A stretch of DNA of 64,000 nucleotides. Origin: Leclercia adecarboxylata (lineage in GTDB: Bacteria > Pseudomonadota > Gammaproteobacteria > Enterobacterales > Enterobacteriaceae). Below are positions 17,691-27,400 of this stretch, one piece after another. The notes beneath the pieces were generated by a model. It made no database searches, had not been told where the DNA came from, and saw only the letters and a list, made by a program, of their open reading frames with translations. Within the stretch, counting starts at the first letter, position 1. Each line of letters opens with the position of its first letter. The position numbers and the translations under genes are program-made. Location of the stretch: positions 3,596,001-3,660,000 of the forward strand of contig NZ_CP098325.1 in assembly GCF_023639785.1 (NCBI RefSeq). The letters run 5' to 3'.

Positions 17691-18700
17691 TGGGCGTCGA
17701 TATCTCAGTCATCTGGTTTGCCATCATCGTTTTCGCCACCCTGATGTACATCATCATGGATGGCTTCGATTTGGGTATCGGCATGCTCTTTTACTTTGAG
17801 CGTGACCCCCAGGCGCGCGACGTGATGGTCAACAGCGTCGCCCCGGTATGGGACGGCAATGAAACCTGGCTGGTGCTGGGGGGCGCAGGGCTGTTTGGCG
17901 CCTTCCCGCTGGCCTATGCGGTGATCATCGACGCTCTGACGATCCCCCTCACCGCCATGCTGATCGGCCTGATCTTCCGCGGCGTGGCGTTTGAGTTTCG
18001 GTTTAAGGCCACGCCGTCGCACCGCGCCTTCTGGGATTACTCCTTCGCTGGCGGTTCGCTGCTGGCGACCTTCAGCCAGGGCATTGTGGTGGGGGCGATG
18101 ATCAACGGCTTTGATGTCGAAGGCCGTCGCTTCGCCGGTTCGTCGCTGGACTGGCTGACGCCGTTTAATCTCTTCTGCGGCCTGGGGCTGATGGTGGCCT
18201 ATACCCTGCTGGGCACCACCTGGCTCATCATGAAAAGCGAAGGTGCGTTGCAGAACCATATGCGCGATCTGACCCGCCGCGTGCTTCTGGTGCTGCTGGG
18301 CGTGGTGGCGGTGGTGAGCGTCTGGACGCCGCTCGGCTGGCAGTTTGTGGCCGACCGCTGGTTCACGTTGCCGAACTTCTTCTACTTCCTGCCGGTGCCG
18401 CTGCTGGTGGGGATTTTCGGGCTGTGGATCTGGCGGCTGACCCGCAACCCGCACAGCCACACCCGACCCTTTATTCTGACCCTCGGGCTGATCTTCCTCG
18501 GCTTTAGCGGGCTGGGCATCAGCCTGTGGCCGAATATTATTCCGCCGCGCATCACCATCTGGGACGCCGCCGCACCGCCGTCCAGCCAGCTGTTTATGCT
18601 GGTGGGAACGCTGCTGATCATCCCGTTGATCCTGGTCTACACCGCCTGGAGCTACTACGTGTTTCGTGGGAAGGTGACGGATACCGAGGGGTATCATTAA
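17690..18700 (+). CDS. cioB: Cytochrome bd-type quinol oxidase subunit II, CIO type
   Basis: This 336-residue protein has eight or nine membrane helices and the CydB-family start DISVIWFAIIVFATLMYIIM followed by DGFDLGIG. The segment WDGNETWLVLGGAGLFGAFP is strongly conserved in CydB/CioB. Together with cioA it forms the oxidase. The pair is followed by a strong terminator. Placement next to a peroxide-stress operon suits a role in low-oxygen, cyanide or nitrosative stress, which is inference. Confidence 0.9.
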   Translation: MGVDISVIWFAIIVFATLMYIIMDGFDLGIGMLFYFERDPQARDVMVNSVAPVWDGNETWLVLGGAGLFGAFPLAYAVIIDALTIPLTAMLIGLIFRGVAFEFRFKATPSHRAFWDYSFAGGSLLATFSQGIVVGAMINGFDVEGRRFAGSSLDWLTPFNLFCGLGLMVAYTLLGTTWLIMKSEGALQNHMRDLTRRVLLVLLGVVAVVSVWTPLGWQFVADRWFTLPNFFYFLPVPLLVGIFGLWIWRLTRNPHSHTRPFILTLGLIFLGFSGLGISLWPNIIPPRITIWDAAAPPSSQLFMLVGTLLIIPLILVYTAWSYYVFRGKVTDTEGYH

Positions 18701-18735
18701 GCGCAGCGGCAGTGCCGGGTGGCGGAGGTAAATGC

Positions 18736-18761
18736 AAAACGGCAACTCAGGTTGCCGTTTT
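18736..18761 (+). terminator. Rho-independent terminator of the cio operon
   Basis: The same 11-bp stem as at 4352 (AAAACGGCAAC / GTTGCCGTTTT), here with a 4-base loop, lies 35 bases after the cioB stop. A CCCTCTC-type inverted repeat follows at about 18773-18794, as it does after the copy at 4352. Confidence 0.88.
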
Positions 18762-18762
18762 T

Positions 18763-19002
18763 AGTGTTTGCACCCTCTCTCTTGAGGGAGAGGGCTGGGG
18801 TGAGGGGGAACATGCGACAGAGGTGGTGGTTCCGTTCACCTTACGTTCTGCACTTATCTGTCAGCCGGACCAGGGAGCCGCTGTAAGCCCTTTATAATCA
18901 TGTAGTAATTTCATTGCGTTAAAGGCAAGAAAGTTACCGGGGATTTTTCAGCCCTGGGGATAAGACCGATGTGAGGGCATCAGGCCACATCCGGCCTATA
19001 TG
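18763..19002. repeat. Intergenic region with dispersed repeats
   Basis: Holds a CCCTCTCTCTTGAGGGAGAG inverted repeat at about 18773 and a short REP-like unit at 18978-18998 (GCATCAGGCCACATCCGGCC). No gene is visible between cioB and the convergent SDR gene. Confidence 0.55.
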
Positions 19003-19989
19003 CTATTTCCGCCTGGCGATCAATTTCCCCACCAGCAGCAGCCCCGCCAGCGCGGCGGAGCCCAGCAGCACCTTCCCCGGTACGCCGGAGGTGATGGCCG
19101 TGGCCCGGGTTCTGGCCTCGCTGGAGAACCGCCCGTGGACCTGGTGCATACCGCTGACCGGGGCGGAGAGATCGTCCTGCCGCTCGGGGGGATTCAGCTC
19201 GCTGGTCATCTGCCCTTCCCACGCCTTTTTGACCATCAGGCGGTCGAGCAGGCCGGGGAAAAGAAACTGGCCGATAATGGCCTGCATGGTGCTGCATCCC
19301 ACCCACAGCTCCCGCACCGGACGTCGGGTGACGTTGAATATCGCCTCGGCGGCGACCTCCGGTTCGTAGACCGGCGCGACCGGGCGCATGGCGAAGGCAA
19401 ACTTATTCCGCGCCCAGTTAAACTGCGGCGTGTTAAGCCCCGGCATCTGCACCATCGACAGATGAACGTTGATTCTCTCGTGGATGAGCTCGGTGCGCAC
19501 GGCGTCGGTGAAGCCGCGGATCGCCGCTTTGGCACCACAGTAGGCCGACTGGAGCGGGATGGAGCGATAGGCCAGCGCGGAGCCGACCTGAATAATCTGC
19601 CCGGCATCGCGCGGGGTCATCACGGCCAGTGCCGCCCGGGTGCCGTTAACGTAACCGAGATAGGTAACGTCCGTGACCCGACGAAACTCCTCGTCATCCA
19701 TGGTGCGAAACGGCGCCAGCACCCCGCACATGGCGTTGTTGATCCACACGTCGATCGCCCCAAGGTGCTGCTCGAACGCGTTTGCCGCCGCCATAATGGC
19801 CGGGGCATCAGCCACATCGGCGTTCACCGTGTGGCACTTTACGCCGTAGTGTTCAATTTCGCCCCGCGCCACCTCCAGGCTGTGGTCATCGCGGGCAATA
19901 ATCCCCACGTCATAACCCGCCTGGGCAAAACGCAGCGCCGTGGCCTTGCCTACGCCTGCCGTCGCGCCTGTGATCACCACTACGCTCAT
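19003..19989 (-). CDS. SDR-family oxidoreductase with C-terminal membrane anchor
   Basis: This 328-residue protein starts at ATG 19989 behind AAGGAGAGC. It has the nucleotide-binding TGATAGVGKA at about 8-17, NAG replaced by NNAM, the catalytic Tyr-Lys pair in YCGAKAA, and a C-terminal hydrophobic stretch (VLLGSAALAGLLLVGKLI) ending in RRK, suggesting membrane attachment. It is the last gene of a four-gene minus-strand operon. It is related to the larger SDR family 7-like group. The substrate is unknown. Confidence 0.88.
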   Translation of the reverse strand: MSVVVITGATAGVGKATALRFAQAGYDVGIIARDDHSLEVARGEIEHYGVKCHTVNADVADAPAIMAAANAFEQHLGAIDVWINNAMCGVLAPFRTMDDEEFRRVTDVTYLGYVNGTRAALAVMTPRDAGQIIQVGSALAYRSIPLQSAYCGAKAAIRGFTDAVRTELIHERINVHLSMVQMPGLNTPQFNWARNKFAFAMRPVAPVYEPEVAAEAIFNVTRRPVRELWVGCSTMQAIIGQFLFPGLLDRLMVKKAWEGQMTSELNPPERQDDLSAPVSGMHQVHGRFSSEARTRATAITSGVPGKVLLGSAALAGLLLVGKLIARRK

Positions 19990-19999
19990 CGTGCTCTCC

Positions 20000-20524
20000 T
20001 TAATGCAGTTGCTTTTTCCAGTGCGGGACCTGCCGCAACAGTTCCGAAAGCGCATAGCGAACCGCTTTCTCAATCACGTCTTCGCACTCGCCGGTGAAGT
20101 GCTGCACGGCGGTGGTGACTTCGCCGTGAAAACACCAGCCAAACCAGACGGTGCCTGCCGGAGTGCCATCTTCACCGCCGTCCGGCCCCGCATAACCGCT
20201 GATGGCGATACTGATATCCGCGTCGGCAAGCTTCAGCGCCCCTTCGGCCATCTCGCCCACGGTCTGGCTGCTGACGGCGGTGTGTTTTTCGAGGGTGGCA
20301 TTGCTGACGCCCAGCACCTTGTGCTTGGCTTCGTTGTTAAAGGTGACCACCCCGGTACCAAAAAACGAGGCGGTATCCTCTTCGGCGCACAGCGCCGAGG
20401 CCAGATTGCCGCCGGTGCAGGATTCCGCCGTGGTCAGCAACCAGCCCAGGTCGATCAGAACGGTGGCAACCTGGCGGGTAAGCTCCCTGGTGGTTTTAGC
20501 CTGGTTCCAGATATTGTCTTTCAT
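20000..20524 (-). CDS. CinA/PncC-family nicotinamide-nucleotide amidohydrolase-like protein (YdeJ-like)
   Basis: This 174-residue protein has the family motifs TTAESCTGG at about 31-39 and ISGYAGPDGG with GTPAGTVWFGW. The catalytic-type Ser and Lys region of PncC is present in part. Known members deamidate NMN, but YdeJ itself has no proven activity. A YdeI/YgiW-type gene lies about 1.1 kb away, and ydeI-ydeJ are neighbours in E. coli, so this is probably the YdeJ orthologue. Its ATG overlaps the stop of the DUF421 gene (ATGA). Confidence 0.8.
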   Translation of the reverse strand: MKDNIWNQAKTTRELTRQVATVLIDLGWLLTTAESCTGGNLASALCAEEDTASFFGTGVVTFNNEAKHKVLGVSNATLEKHTAVSSQTVGEMAEGALKLADADISIAISGYAGPDGGEDGTPAGTVWFGWCFHGEVTTAVQHFTGECEDVIEKAVRYALSELLRQVPHWKKQLH

Positions 20525-20973
20525 GATGCATTCTCTTCAGGAATAATCGAAATATGGCCATTACGTTCAAGTATGGCGTATTTAATTTTTTTCAGTTCTG
20601 TTATGCCATGATTCTGACGGGCAGAGACCAGAATATCGTCGCAGGAAACATCCACCTTTTTTAATTTTTCGTTTTGTAATTCGCCGTGTACGACAAGGAA
20701 AACCGGGGAGCCATCGAGCATCGACTCCGCGCCGGAAATATATTTTTTCAGCATGCCAAAAAGCATATCCACCACCACCAGCGTAATAATGGTGAGCATG
20801 GCGCCGGTGACGGAAAAATCATCCCCCAGCAGCGCCTGCTGTGTGGCTTCACTGATAATTAACAGCAGAATGAGATCGAAGCTGGTCATTTGCAGCAGCG
20901 CCCGACGCCCGGCGATTTTAAATACCACCAGCAAAATCAGATAAATCGCCACCGCCCTGAGTATCATTTCCAT
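20521..20973 (-). CDS. DUF421 (YetF/YcaP-like) membrane protein
   Basis: This 150-residue protein has three N-terminal membrane helices containing the DUF421 hallmark AGRRALLQMTSFDLILLLII. A soluble C-terminal domain follows (LDGSPVFLVVHGEL and ILERNGHISIIPEE). DUF421 proteins such as spore YetF homologues act in membranes, but the enterobacterial role is open. It is coupled downstream to the CinA-like gene by ATGA overlap and starts 9 bases after the preceding gene. Confidence 0.85.
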   Translation of the reverse strand: MEMILRAVAIYLILLVVFKIAGRRALLQMTSFDLILLLIISEATQQALLGDDFSVTGAMLTIITLVVVDMLFGMLKKYISGAESMLDGSPVFLVVHGELQNEKLKKVDVSCDDILVSARQNHGITELKKIKYAILERNGHISIIPEENAS

Positions 20974-20982
20974 ACTATTGCC

Positions 20983-21489
20983 TTAGGGATAGATAAATTG
21001 CCAGAACGAGAGACCCGGTTGATTATTGACCGTGACGGTGGTGTCCGTTTTACCGGGGCGATGCGGGGTCGTGTAGAGCCAGACGGTAAAATCCCTGCGC
21101 GGCGCCTGATAAACCAGCACCATTTCCCCGCCCTCACTGTACATGTTGTCAGGCTGCGGCCAGATATTATCGGTCTGAATACGCGCCATATAGTCGCCGC
21201 CGATCCGCAGCGCCAGCGGGGCGGGATCCGCGCCCGGCACGGTGATTTTTAACTCGACGGGGGTCTGTAATCGGCCAAAACGCTGATATTCCACCTGCAG
21301 ATTATGTGCAGCCGTTGTTTTTGTCGCTTCGCTAAAGTACCCGCCGGAAAAAAGCCCCAGCAACGCAGCGGCAATAATGAGTAATAACAGAACAAAACCG
21401 AAGCGGTGGGTGTCGTATTCAAACTTCAGGGCGGCTGGACTTGGTTTCACGCCGGGCAAAGCGGGGGAATTATCTTTTGCTTTTGCCAT
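20983..21489 (-). CDS. Single-pass membrane protein of unknown function, first gene of the DUF421 operon
   Basis: This 168-residue protein has a cytoplasmic Pro/Lys-rich N-terminus (1-28), one membrane helix (FGFVLLLLIIAAALLGLFSG) and a periplasmic beta-rich domain (about 60-168). It heads the operon with DUF421, CinA-like and SDR genes. The fixed pairing with DUF421 suggests a membrane complex whose function I cannot name. Confidence 0.75.
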   Translation of the reverse strand: MAKAKDNSPALPGVKPSPAALKFEYDTHRFGFVLLLLIIAAALLGLFSGGYFSEATKTTAAHNLQVEYQRFGRLQTPVELKITVPGADPAPLALRIGGDYMARIQTDNIWPQPDNMYSEGGEMVLVYQAPRRDFTVWLYTTPHRPGKTDTTVTVNNQPGLSFWQFIYP

Positions 21490-21631
21490 ATATCACCTCA
21501 CCGTCTCGTTAATTAAAATTATGCAGCCAGATGATTTTTATCGATAAATTTGATTAAGACTGTTCCTGTTTGCAAAATAAAAAATAGCAACCAGGCTTAA
21601 TCTGTCAAGCTGACTAAACCAAGGAGGCCGT

Positions 21632-22024
21632 ATGAAATTATCCGTCGCACCCTTATTGTGTTGCCTTATAATTCCGGCTGCGTATGCCGATGATAATGGT
21701 GGACTGAAAAAAGATACTGCCCCACCACCACCCCATGCGCTGGATGACGGTTATCGCGGCACCGAGGATGCCCGCACCATGACCGTAGAGCAGGCAAAAG
21801 AGATGCACGATGGGGCAACGATTTCCCTGCGCGGTAATCTTATTGACGGCGCCGGCGGTGATAAATTTAAATTCCGCGATAAAACCGGCACCATTGATAC
21901 GATTATTCCTCAGGCGGTATTTGATGGCCGCAAGGTCCAGCCCGATAATATGATCAGCATTAACGGCAGTCTGGACAAAAAATCGTCCCCTCCGGTCGTT
22001 CGCGTCGACCGCATTCAAAAATAG
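21632..22024 (+). CDS. YdeI/YgiW-family periplasmic OB-fold stress protein
   Basis: This 130-residue protein has a signal peptide ending at AYA-DD (about residue 19). The bacterial OB-fold (BOF) domain follows from about 50: [20 protein letters not shown], then [16 protein letters not shown] and [16 protein letters not shown] precedes the ATG. Family members bind small molecules or cations in the periplasm and help survive peroxide or antimicrobial peptides. It is divergent from the DUF421 operon with 142 bases between. Confidence 0.87.
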   Translation: MKLSVAPLLCCLIIPAAYADDNGGLKKDTAPPPPHALDDGYRGTEDARTMTVEQAKEMHDGATISLRGNLIDGAGGDKFKFRDKTGTIDTIIPQAVFDGRKVQPDNMISINGSLDKKSSPPVVRVDRIQK

Positions 22025-22043
22025 CCATAAATTTCACTTAAGT

Positions 22044-22075
22044 TTCTCGTGGGTATTTCCTGATATCCACGAGAA
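22044..22075 (+). terminator. Hairpin after the YdeI-like gene
   Basis: TTCTCGTGG and CCACGAGAA pair perfectly, with three extra pairs (TAT/ATA) inside. It lies 20 bases after the stop and lacks a T tract. It probably ends the YdeI-like transcript before the cdi locus. Confidence 0.55.
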
Positions 22076-22244
22076 CCCTGCGTTATCTATTTTCCCCGCC
22101 TGAACCTACCAGATTTAAGGAGCCTGAAACTCGGATAATTCCGGGCTTTAGGAATAATCCCCCTTTCATTCCCGGCCTAATACTTAAACAATTTTACACA
22201 AATTCACATTGACTTCTTTTTTCTTACACAGCATGGATTCGCCG

Positions 22245-23924
22245 ATGATCGCCCGACACAATATCGCCATAATAATAGCGCCAGCCGCTGGCCTGCCTTT
22301 AATTCTCCCTGCCCATGCCGCGCCGCCCGATAATCAATTTATTATTCAGCAGCAGCGCCAGAGAGCGCTGGAGCAGCAATTAACCCCGCCGGTACCGGAC
22401 GTGCGTCTTTCGGAGCCCTCCTCCGGCTTTGGCAGAATTGCCTTTCCTACCGAAACCCCCTGCTTCCCCATTAACCGCGTCGAACTGAGCGGTCAGGAGG
22501 CTCTGCCCCACTGGGTGCCGCTGCAGCGTATTGCGGATCAGGCCCGGGGGCGCTGTCTGGGCGGCAAAGGGATTAACCTGCTGATGAGCACGATGCAGAA
22601 CCGCATCGTCGATCACGGCTGGATCACCACCCGCGTGCTGGCCCCGTCGCAGGATCTGAAAAGCGGCACCCTGAAGCTCGCCATCGTGCCGGGCACTGTG
22701 CGCCACGTAAAACTGACCGAAGAGAGCGACGACTACATCCAGCTCTACAGCGCCTTCCCGGCACATGAAGGGGAGCTGCTGGATCTGCGCGATATTGAAC
22801 AGGGGCTGGAAAACCTGCAGCGCCTGCCGACGGTCGAGGCCAACATGGAGCTGCTGCCGGGGGAAAACCCCGGCGAGACCGACGTGGTGATTACCCGCAA
22901 GCAGAGCAAAATGTGGCGCATCGGCCTGTCGCTGGACGATGCCGGAACCGAAACCACCGGGCGTTACCAGGGCGGCGTGACCCTGTCGCTGGATAACCCC
23001 TTCTCGCTGAGCGATCTGCTGTATGTCTCCGCCAGCCACGATCTGAACGACAAGGGCGGCAAAGGCAGTAAAAACGTCACCGCCCACTACTCGGTGCCCT
23101 TTGGCTACTGGCTGCTGGGCGTGACCGGCAGCGACTACGACTACCACCAGACCGTCGCCGGGCTGAACGAGGACTATCGCTACAGCGGTAAAAGTAAAAA
23201 CCTCGACGTTCAGCTGAGCCGCGTGCTGCACCGCAGCGGCTCGCAAAAAACCACCTTCACCTGGGACGTGATGGCGCGGGAGACCCGCAACTATATCGAC
23301 GATACCGAAGTGGGCGTTCAGCACCGGCAGACCGCCGCCTGGCGTATCGGGCTGGATCATCGCCACTACATCGGCCAGGCGACCCTGGACGCGGGCATCA
23401 GCTATCAGCGCGGCACCCGCTGGTTCGGCGCGCAGCCTGCGCCGGAAGAGTACTGGGGCGATGCCACGGCGCTCAGCAAAATTACCCTGCTCAGCGCCCA
23501 GCTCGATCTGCCGTTTGCTCTCGGCACGCAAAACTTCCGCTACAACGTGCAGTACCTGCGCCAGATAAGCAACACGCCGCTGACGCCGCAGGATCAGTTC
23601 GCCATCGGCAACCGCTGGACGGTGCGCGGCTTTGACGGCGAGCGCACCCTGAGCGCCAGCCACGGCTGGTACGTGCGTAACGATGTGGCCTGGCGCACGC
23701 CGCTGCCAAATCAGGAGTTCTACCTGGGTGCCGATTACGGCGAAGTGGGCGGTTACAGTTCCGACCTGCAGGTAGGCAAACACCTGGCGGGCGGCGTGGC
23801 GGGCCTGCGCGGCAACGCCTTTAACACCGGTTACGACCTGTTCGCCGGAACGCCGTTCTCGAAGCCAGACGGCTTTGAAACCAGCGATCTGACCCTCGGC
23901 TTTAATCTCAACTGGAGCTGGTGA
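22245..23924 (+). CDS. cdiB: CdiB, two-partner secretion outer membrane transporter (ShlB/FhaC family)
   Basis: This 559-residue Omp85-type TpsB protein exports CdiA. ATG 22245 is chosen for its signal peptide ([19 protein letters not shown] to AHA-APP, about residue 25) and a weak GGATT site; ATG 22233 is an alternative. The mature part has a Gln-rich linker, POTRA domains (to about 230) and a 16-strand barrel with [10 protein letters not shown], the conserved lid-lock motif, ending in NLNWSW with an aromatic C-terminus. It overlaps cdiC by one base (TGATG). Confidence 0.92.
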   Translation: MIARHNIAIIIAPAAGLPLILPAHAAPPDNQFIIQQQRQRALEQQLTPPVPDVRLSEPSSGFGRIAFPTETPCFPINRVELSGQEALPHWVPLQRIADQARGRCLGGKGINLLMSTMQNRIVDHGWITTRVLAPSQDLKSGTLKLAIVPGTVRHVKLTEESDDYIQLYSAFPAHEGELLDLRDIEQGLENLQRLPTVEANMELLPGENPGETDVVITRKQSKMWRIGLSLDDAGTETTGRYQGGVTLSLDNPFSLSDLLYVSASHDLNDKGGKGSKNVTAHYSVPFGYWLLGVTGSDYDYHQTVAGLNEDYRYSGKSKNLDVQLSRVLHRSGSQKTTFTWDVMARETRNYIDDTEVGVQHRQTAAWRIGLDHRHYIGQATLDAGISYQRGTRWFGAQPAPEEYWGDATALSKITLLSAQLDLPFALGTQNFRYNVQYLRQISNTPLTPQDQFAIGNRWTVRGFDGERTLSASHGWYVRNDVAWRTPLPNQEFYLGADYGEVGGYSSDLQVGKHLAGGVAGLRGNAFNTGYDLFAGTPFSKPDGFETSDLTLGFNLNWSW

Positions 23925-24472
23925 TGCGCGTCGGCAATCTGGATATCAAAGCGCCGCTGATCCTCGGCGGAGAAGAGAGCGAGGCCGAGGTGCTGGGCGC
24001 CACCGTCTGGCTGTGGATGCACTCCCCGATGCACCGGGATGCCCCCCTTCACGCCCTGCCCACCCTGCTGCTGCCGATCATCAAGCGCGGACAGTACGTG
24101 CTGGTGAGCGAAAACGGGCGTCCCGTCTTTTTCATGAGCTGGGCCTGGCTGAACGAGGAGGCGGAAGCCCGCTACCTCACCCGCCCGGCTATCGAGATGA
24201 AAGAGGCGGACTGGGACTGCGGGGACAGGATCTGGTTCTGCGACTGGATCGCCCCCTTCGGCCATACCGCCGCGATGTACAACCTGATGCGCCGCGACAT
24301 CTTCCCCGACCACGTCTGCCGCGCGCTCTATCACCGGGGCGCGGAGCGTGGCAAGCGCGTGATGCTGTTCCACGGCAGCCACGTCAGCCGTCAACATGCC
24401 CGAGAATGGCAACAGAATCACCCGCTCACTGTGCCCCTGCCGGAAGCGTTTAAAGGAATGAACCATGAATAA
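23924..24472 (+). CDS. cdiC: CdiC, HlyC-type toxin-activating lysine acyltransferase
   Basis: This 182-residue protein aligns with HlyC. His37 lies in WMHSPMHRD (HlyC His23) and Asp107 in RIWFCDWIAPFG (HlyC Asp92), so both catalytic residues are kept. HlyC enzymes move a fatty acyl chain from acyl-ACP to internal lysines of RTX toxins in the cytosol. Here it sits between the TpsB and TpsA genes with overlaps on both sides, and no RTX toxin is present, so CdiA is the logical substrate. This matches the CdiC enzymes of class IV cdi loci, where lipidation of CdiA helps target-cell recognition. Nothing in the sequence shows which lysines are modified. Confidence 0.9.
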   Translation: MRVGNLDIKAPLILGGEESEAEVLGATVWLWMHSPMHRDAPLHALPTLLLPIIKRGQYVLVSENGRPVFFMSWAWLNEEAEARYLTRPAIEMKEADWDCGDRIWFCDWIAPFGHTAAMYNLMRRDIFPDHVCRALYHRGAERGKRVMLFHGSHVSRQHAREWQQNHPLTVPLPEAFKGMNHE

Positions 24473-27400
24473 GAACCTGTACCGAATTGTCTTTAACAAA
24501 GCGCGCGGCATGCTGATGGTGGTGGCGGATATCGCCCGCTCCGGCCGCGCCGGTTCGTCCCGTTCTTCCGGCATCGGCCATACCCACAGCCAGCTTATCG
24601 GCAAGGTGAGCGCCCTGAGCTTTAGCCTGTGGCTGGCGATGGGAGCCGTACAGACGGCGCAGGCCAACATCGTGGCCGACGCCGGGGCGCCAAAAAACCA
24701 GCAGCCAACGGTGGTTAACAGCGCCAACGGCACGCCGCAGGTCAATATCCAGACGCCATCCGCTGCCGGGGTATCGCGCAATAACTACACCCGGTTCGAT
24801 GTGGATCAGAAAGGGGCGATCCTCAATAACTCGCATAAAAACGTGCAGACTAACCTGGGCGGCATGGTGGCGGGCAACCCGTGGCTGGCGAAAGGCGAAG
24901 CCAAAGTGATCCTCAATGAGGTGAGTTCCCGCGATCCGAGCAAGCTGAACGGCATGATCGAAGTGGCCGGTAAAAAAGCCCAGGTGGTGATCGCCAACCC
25001 GTCAGGGATCACCTGTAGCGGCTGCGGCTTTATTAACGCCAACCGCGCCACCCTCACCACCGGCCAGCCGCAGATGAAAGACGGCGCGCTGACCGGGTTT
25101 AACGTCGAGCGCGGCGAAGTGGTGGTCGAGGGCGCGGGGATGGACACCTCCGGCGCGGATTACACCGATATCATCGCCCGTTCGGTCAAGGTCAACGCCG
25201 GGCTGTGGGCTAAGGATCTGAAGGTGACCACCGGGCGCAACACCGTCGATGCCGCCCACGAGGTGATTGAAAAAGGCAGCGACGACCCGGCCACCCGCCC
25301 GCAGCTGGCGGTGGACGTGGCCAGCCTTGGCGGCATGTACGCGGGCAAGATCCGCATGGTGGGCACCGAGCGCGGCGTCGGGGTGCGTAACGCCGGGGCT
25401 ATCGGCGCCCAGGCGGGCAGCGTGACGATCTCCGCCGACGGACGCATCGAAAACAGCGGCACCCTGCGGGCCGCAGAGAGCGCCAGCCTGCAAACCGCGG
25501 GCGAACTCAACAACAGCGGCGTGATTACCGCCGCCAGTAACGTCCGGGCGAGCGCGGCCAGCCTCACCGGCAGCCAGCAGAGCGTGCTGGCTGCCGGGGT
25601 GAAGAGCGACGGCACCTTCGCCGGGGCGGGCGATCTGGAACTGAGCACCAGCGGCCAGCTGAGCGCCCACGGGCAAACCCTGGCGGGGGGCAATCTCAGC
25701 GCCCGCGGCCAGGGGGTGGACGTCAGCGGCAGCCAGACCCAGGCTAAACATGTCCTGCTGGATGGCGGCGCGGAAGATGTGAACACCGCCAGCGCGAAGG
25801 TCAACGCCAGCGAACTCACCGTCCGCAGCGGTAAGATGCTTAACAACAGCGGCGGCAGCCTGAGCGCGGAGAAAATCAACCTCAGCGCTCACGACCTCAA
25901 CAACCAGAAAGGTAAAATCGTCCAGCGCGGCAGCGACGCTTTCGCAGTGAATCTGCCGGGCAAGCTCGATAACCAGCAGGGGCAGATTGGCGCGGCCAAC
26001 GGCGTGCAGCTCAAGGCTGACAACATCGACAACAGCGCCGGGCAGATTGTGGCGGTGGCGGGCAATACCCGGCTGGACGCCGGGACGGTAAACAACCAGC
26101 AGGGGCTGATCTCAGCCAGCGCGGGTGACGGCGAGATCGCCAGCCAGCAGGCGGTGAACAACGTCAAAGGCCGCATCGAGGCGGCCAAAACCCAGCGCAT
26201 CAGCGCCGGGAGCCTCGACAACCAGCAGGGGGTGATTGTCGCCGACGGCGCAACGCTGGCCCTGAATGAATTTGATAACCGTTCCGGCTCCCTGCTCTCT
26301 CAGGGTTCGCTTAGCCTCGAGAGCGGCGCGCTGAATAACCAGAGCGGCTTCCTGGCAAGCGACGGCGACTTTAGCCTCAGCGCGGGTACTATCGACAATA
26401 CCGACGGGCAGATTGGCGCGAACCGGACGTTAACCGCCGGGTTCGACACCCTCACCAATAACGGCGGCGCGCTGAAATCGGTCGGGGCTATGACCCTCAG
26501 CGGCGGCCTGCTGGATAACCGCCAGGGGACTACCTTCTCCGGCAACAGCCTGAATTTCAACGGCGGCACGCTGAACAATACGTCCGGGCAGCTTGCTGCG
26601 ACAGGGAGCCTGTCGCTGGGCACCTCGCAGCTCATCAACACTCAAGGCGTCCTGCAGGGCGACGGGATCAATCTCACTTCCGGTACCCTCGATAACCGCT
26701 CTGGCACCCTGAACAGCCTGGGGGCCCTGAACCTCTCGGCAGACAATCTCAATAACCAGGCGGGCACTCTGGCGGCGAGCGGCGCGGCGGATGTCGCGGC
26801 CACAGAGCTCGATAACCGCAGCGGCGGGCGCATCATTGGCGAGGCCGATACCGCCCTGCATACCGATAATCTGCAAAACGGCGGCGGGCAGATCCAGTCG
26901 GTGGGGGATCTGCTCCTCGACAGCGCCAGGGGTGCGGTGGATAACGTCTCCGGGCTGATTCGCAGCGGCAAAAACGTGACCCTCAATGCCGTCAAATTTG
27001 TGAATACCAGTACGTCTGGTGAAAACCAGGGGCTGGAGGGCCAGAGCCTGACGCTGAACACCGATACCCTGGATAACCAGCGCGGCAGCATCCTGGCGAA
27101 CAACACCCTGAGTATCAATAACGGCGGCGTGCTGAACAACGGCGCAGGGGTCCTGGCCTCGGGCGATACCCTGGATCTCAGCGGTAGCGCCCTGAATCTG
27201 TTGAACGCGGACGGCACCCTTAAGGCAGGTAAAACGCTCAGCCTGGACGCGGCATCGCTGGACGCCAGCGGCCAGCTGCTGTCGCTGGGGGACATGACGC
27301 TTCACAGCGGCAGCGGCGTGAACAACAGCGGCACTACCATTGCCAACGGCAACCTGACCTTCACGACCGACGGCGATCTCACCAACAGCGGCCAGCTGAT

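Noticed and set aside
19003-20073. Longer 356-residue version of the SDR starting at 20073
   Set aside because: The extra N-terminus lies inside the CinA-like gene and has no SDR similarity; ATG 19989 has AAGGAGAGC before it.
23924-24472. Activator of an RTX haemolysin
   Set aside because: The family fits, but no RTX toxin gene is adjacent and the gene is overlapped by cdiB and cdiA, so a CDI role is far more likely.
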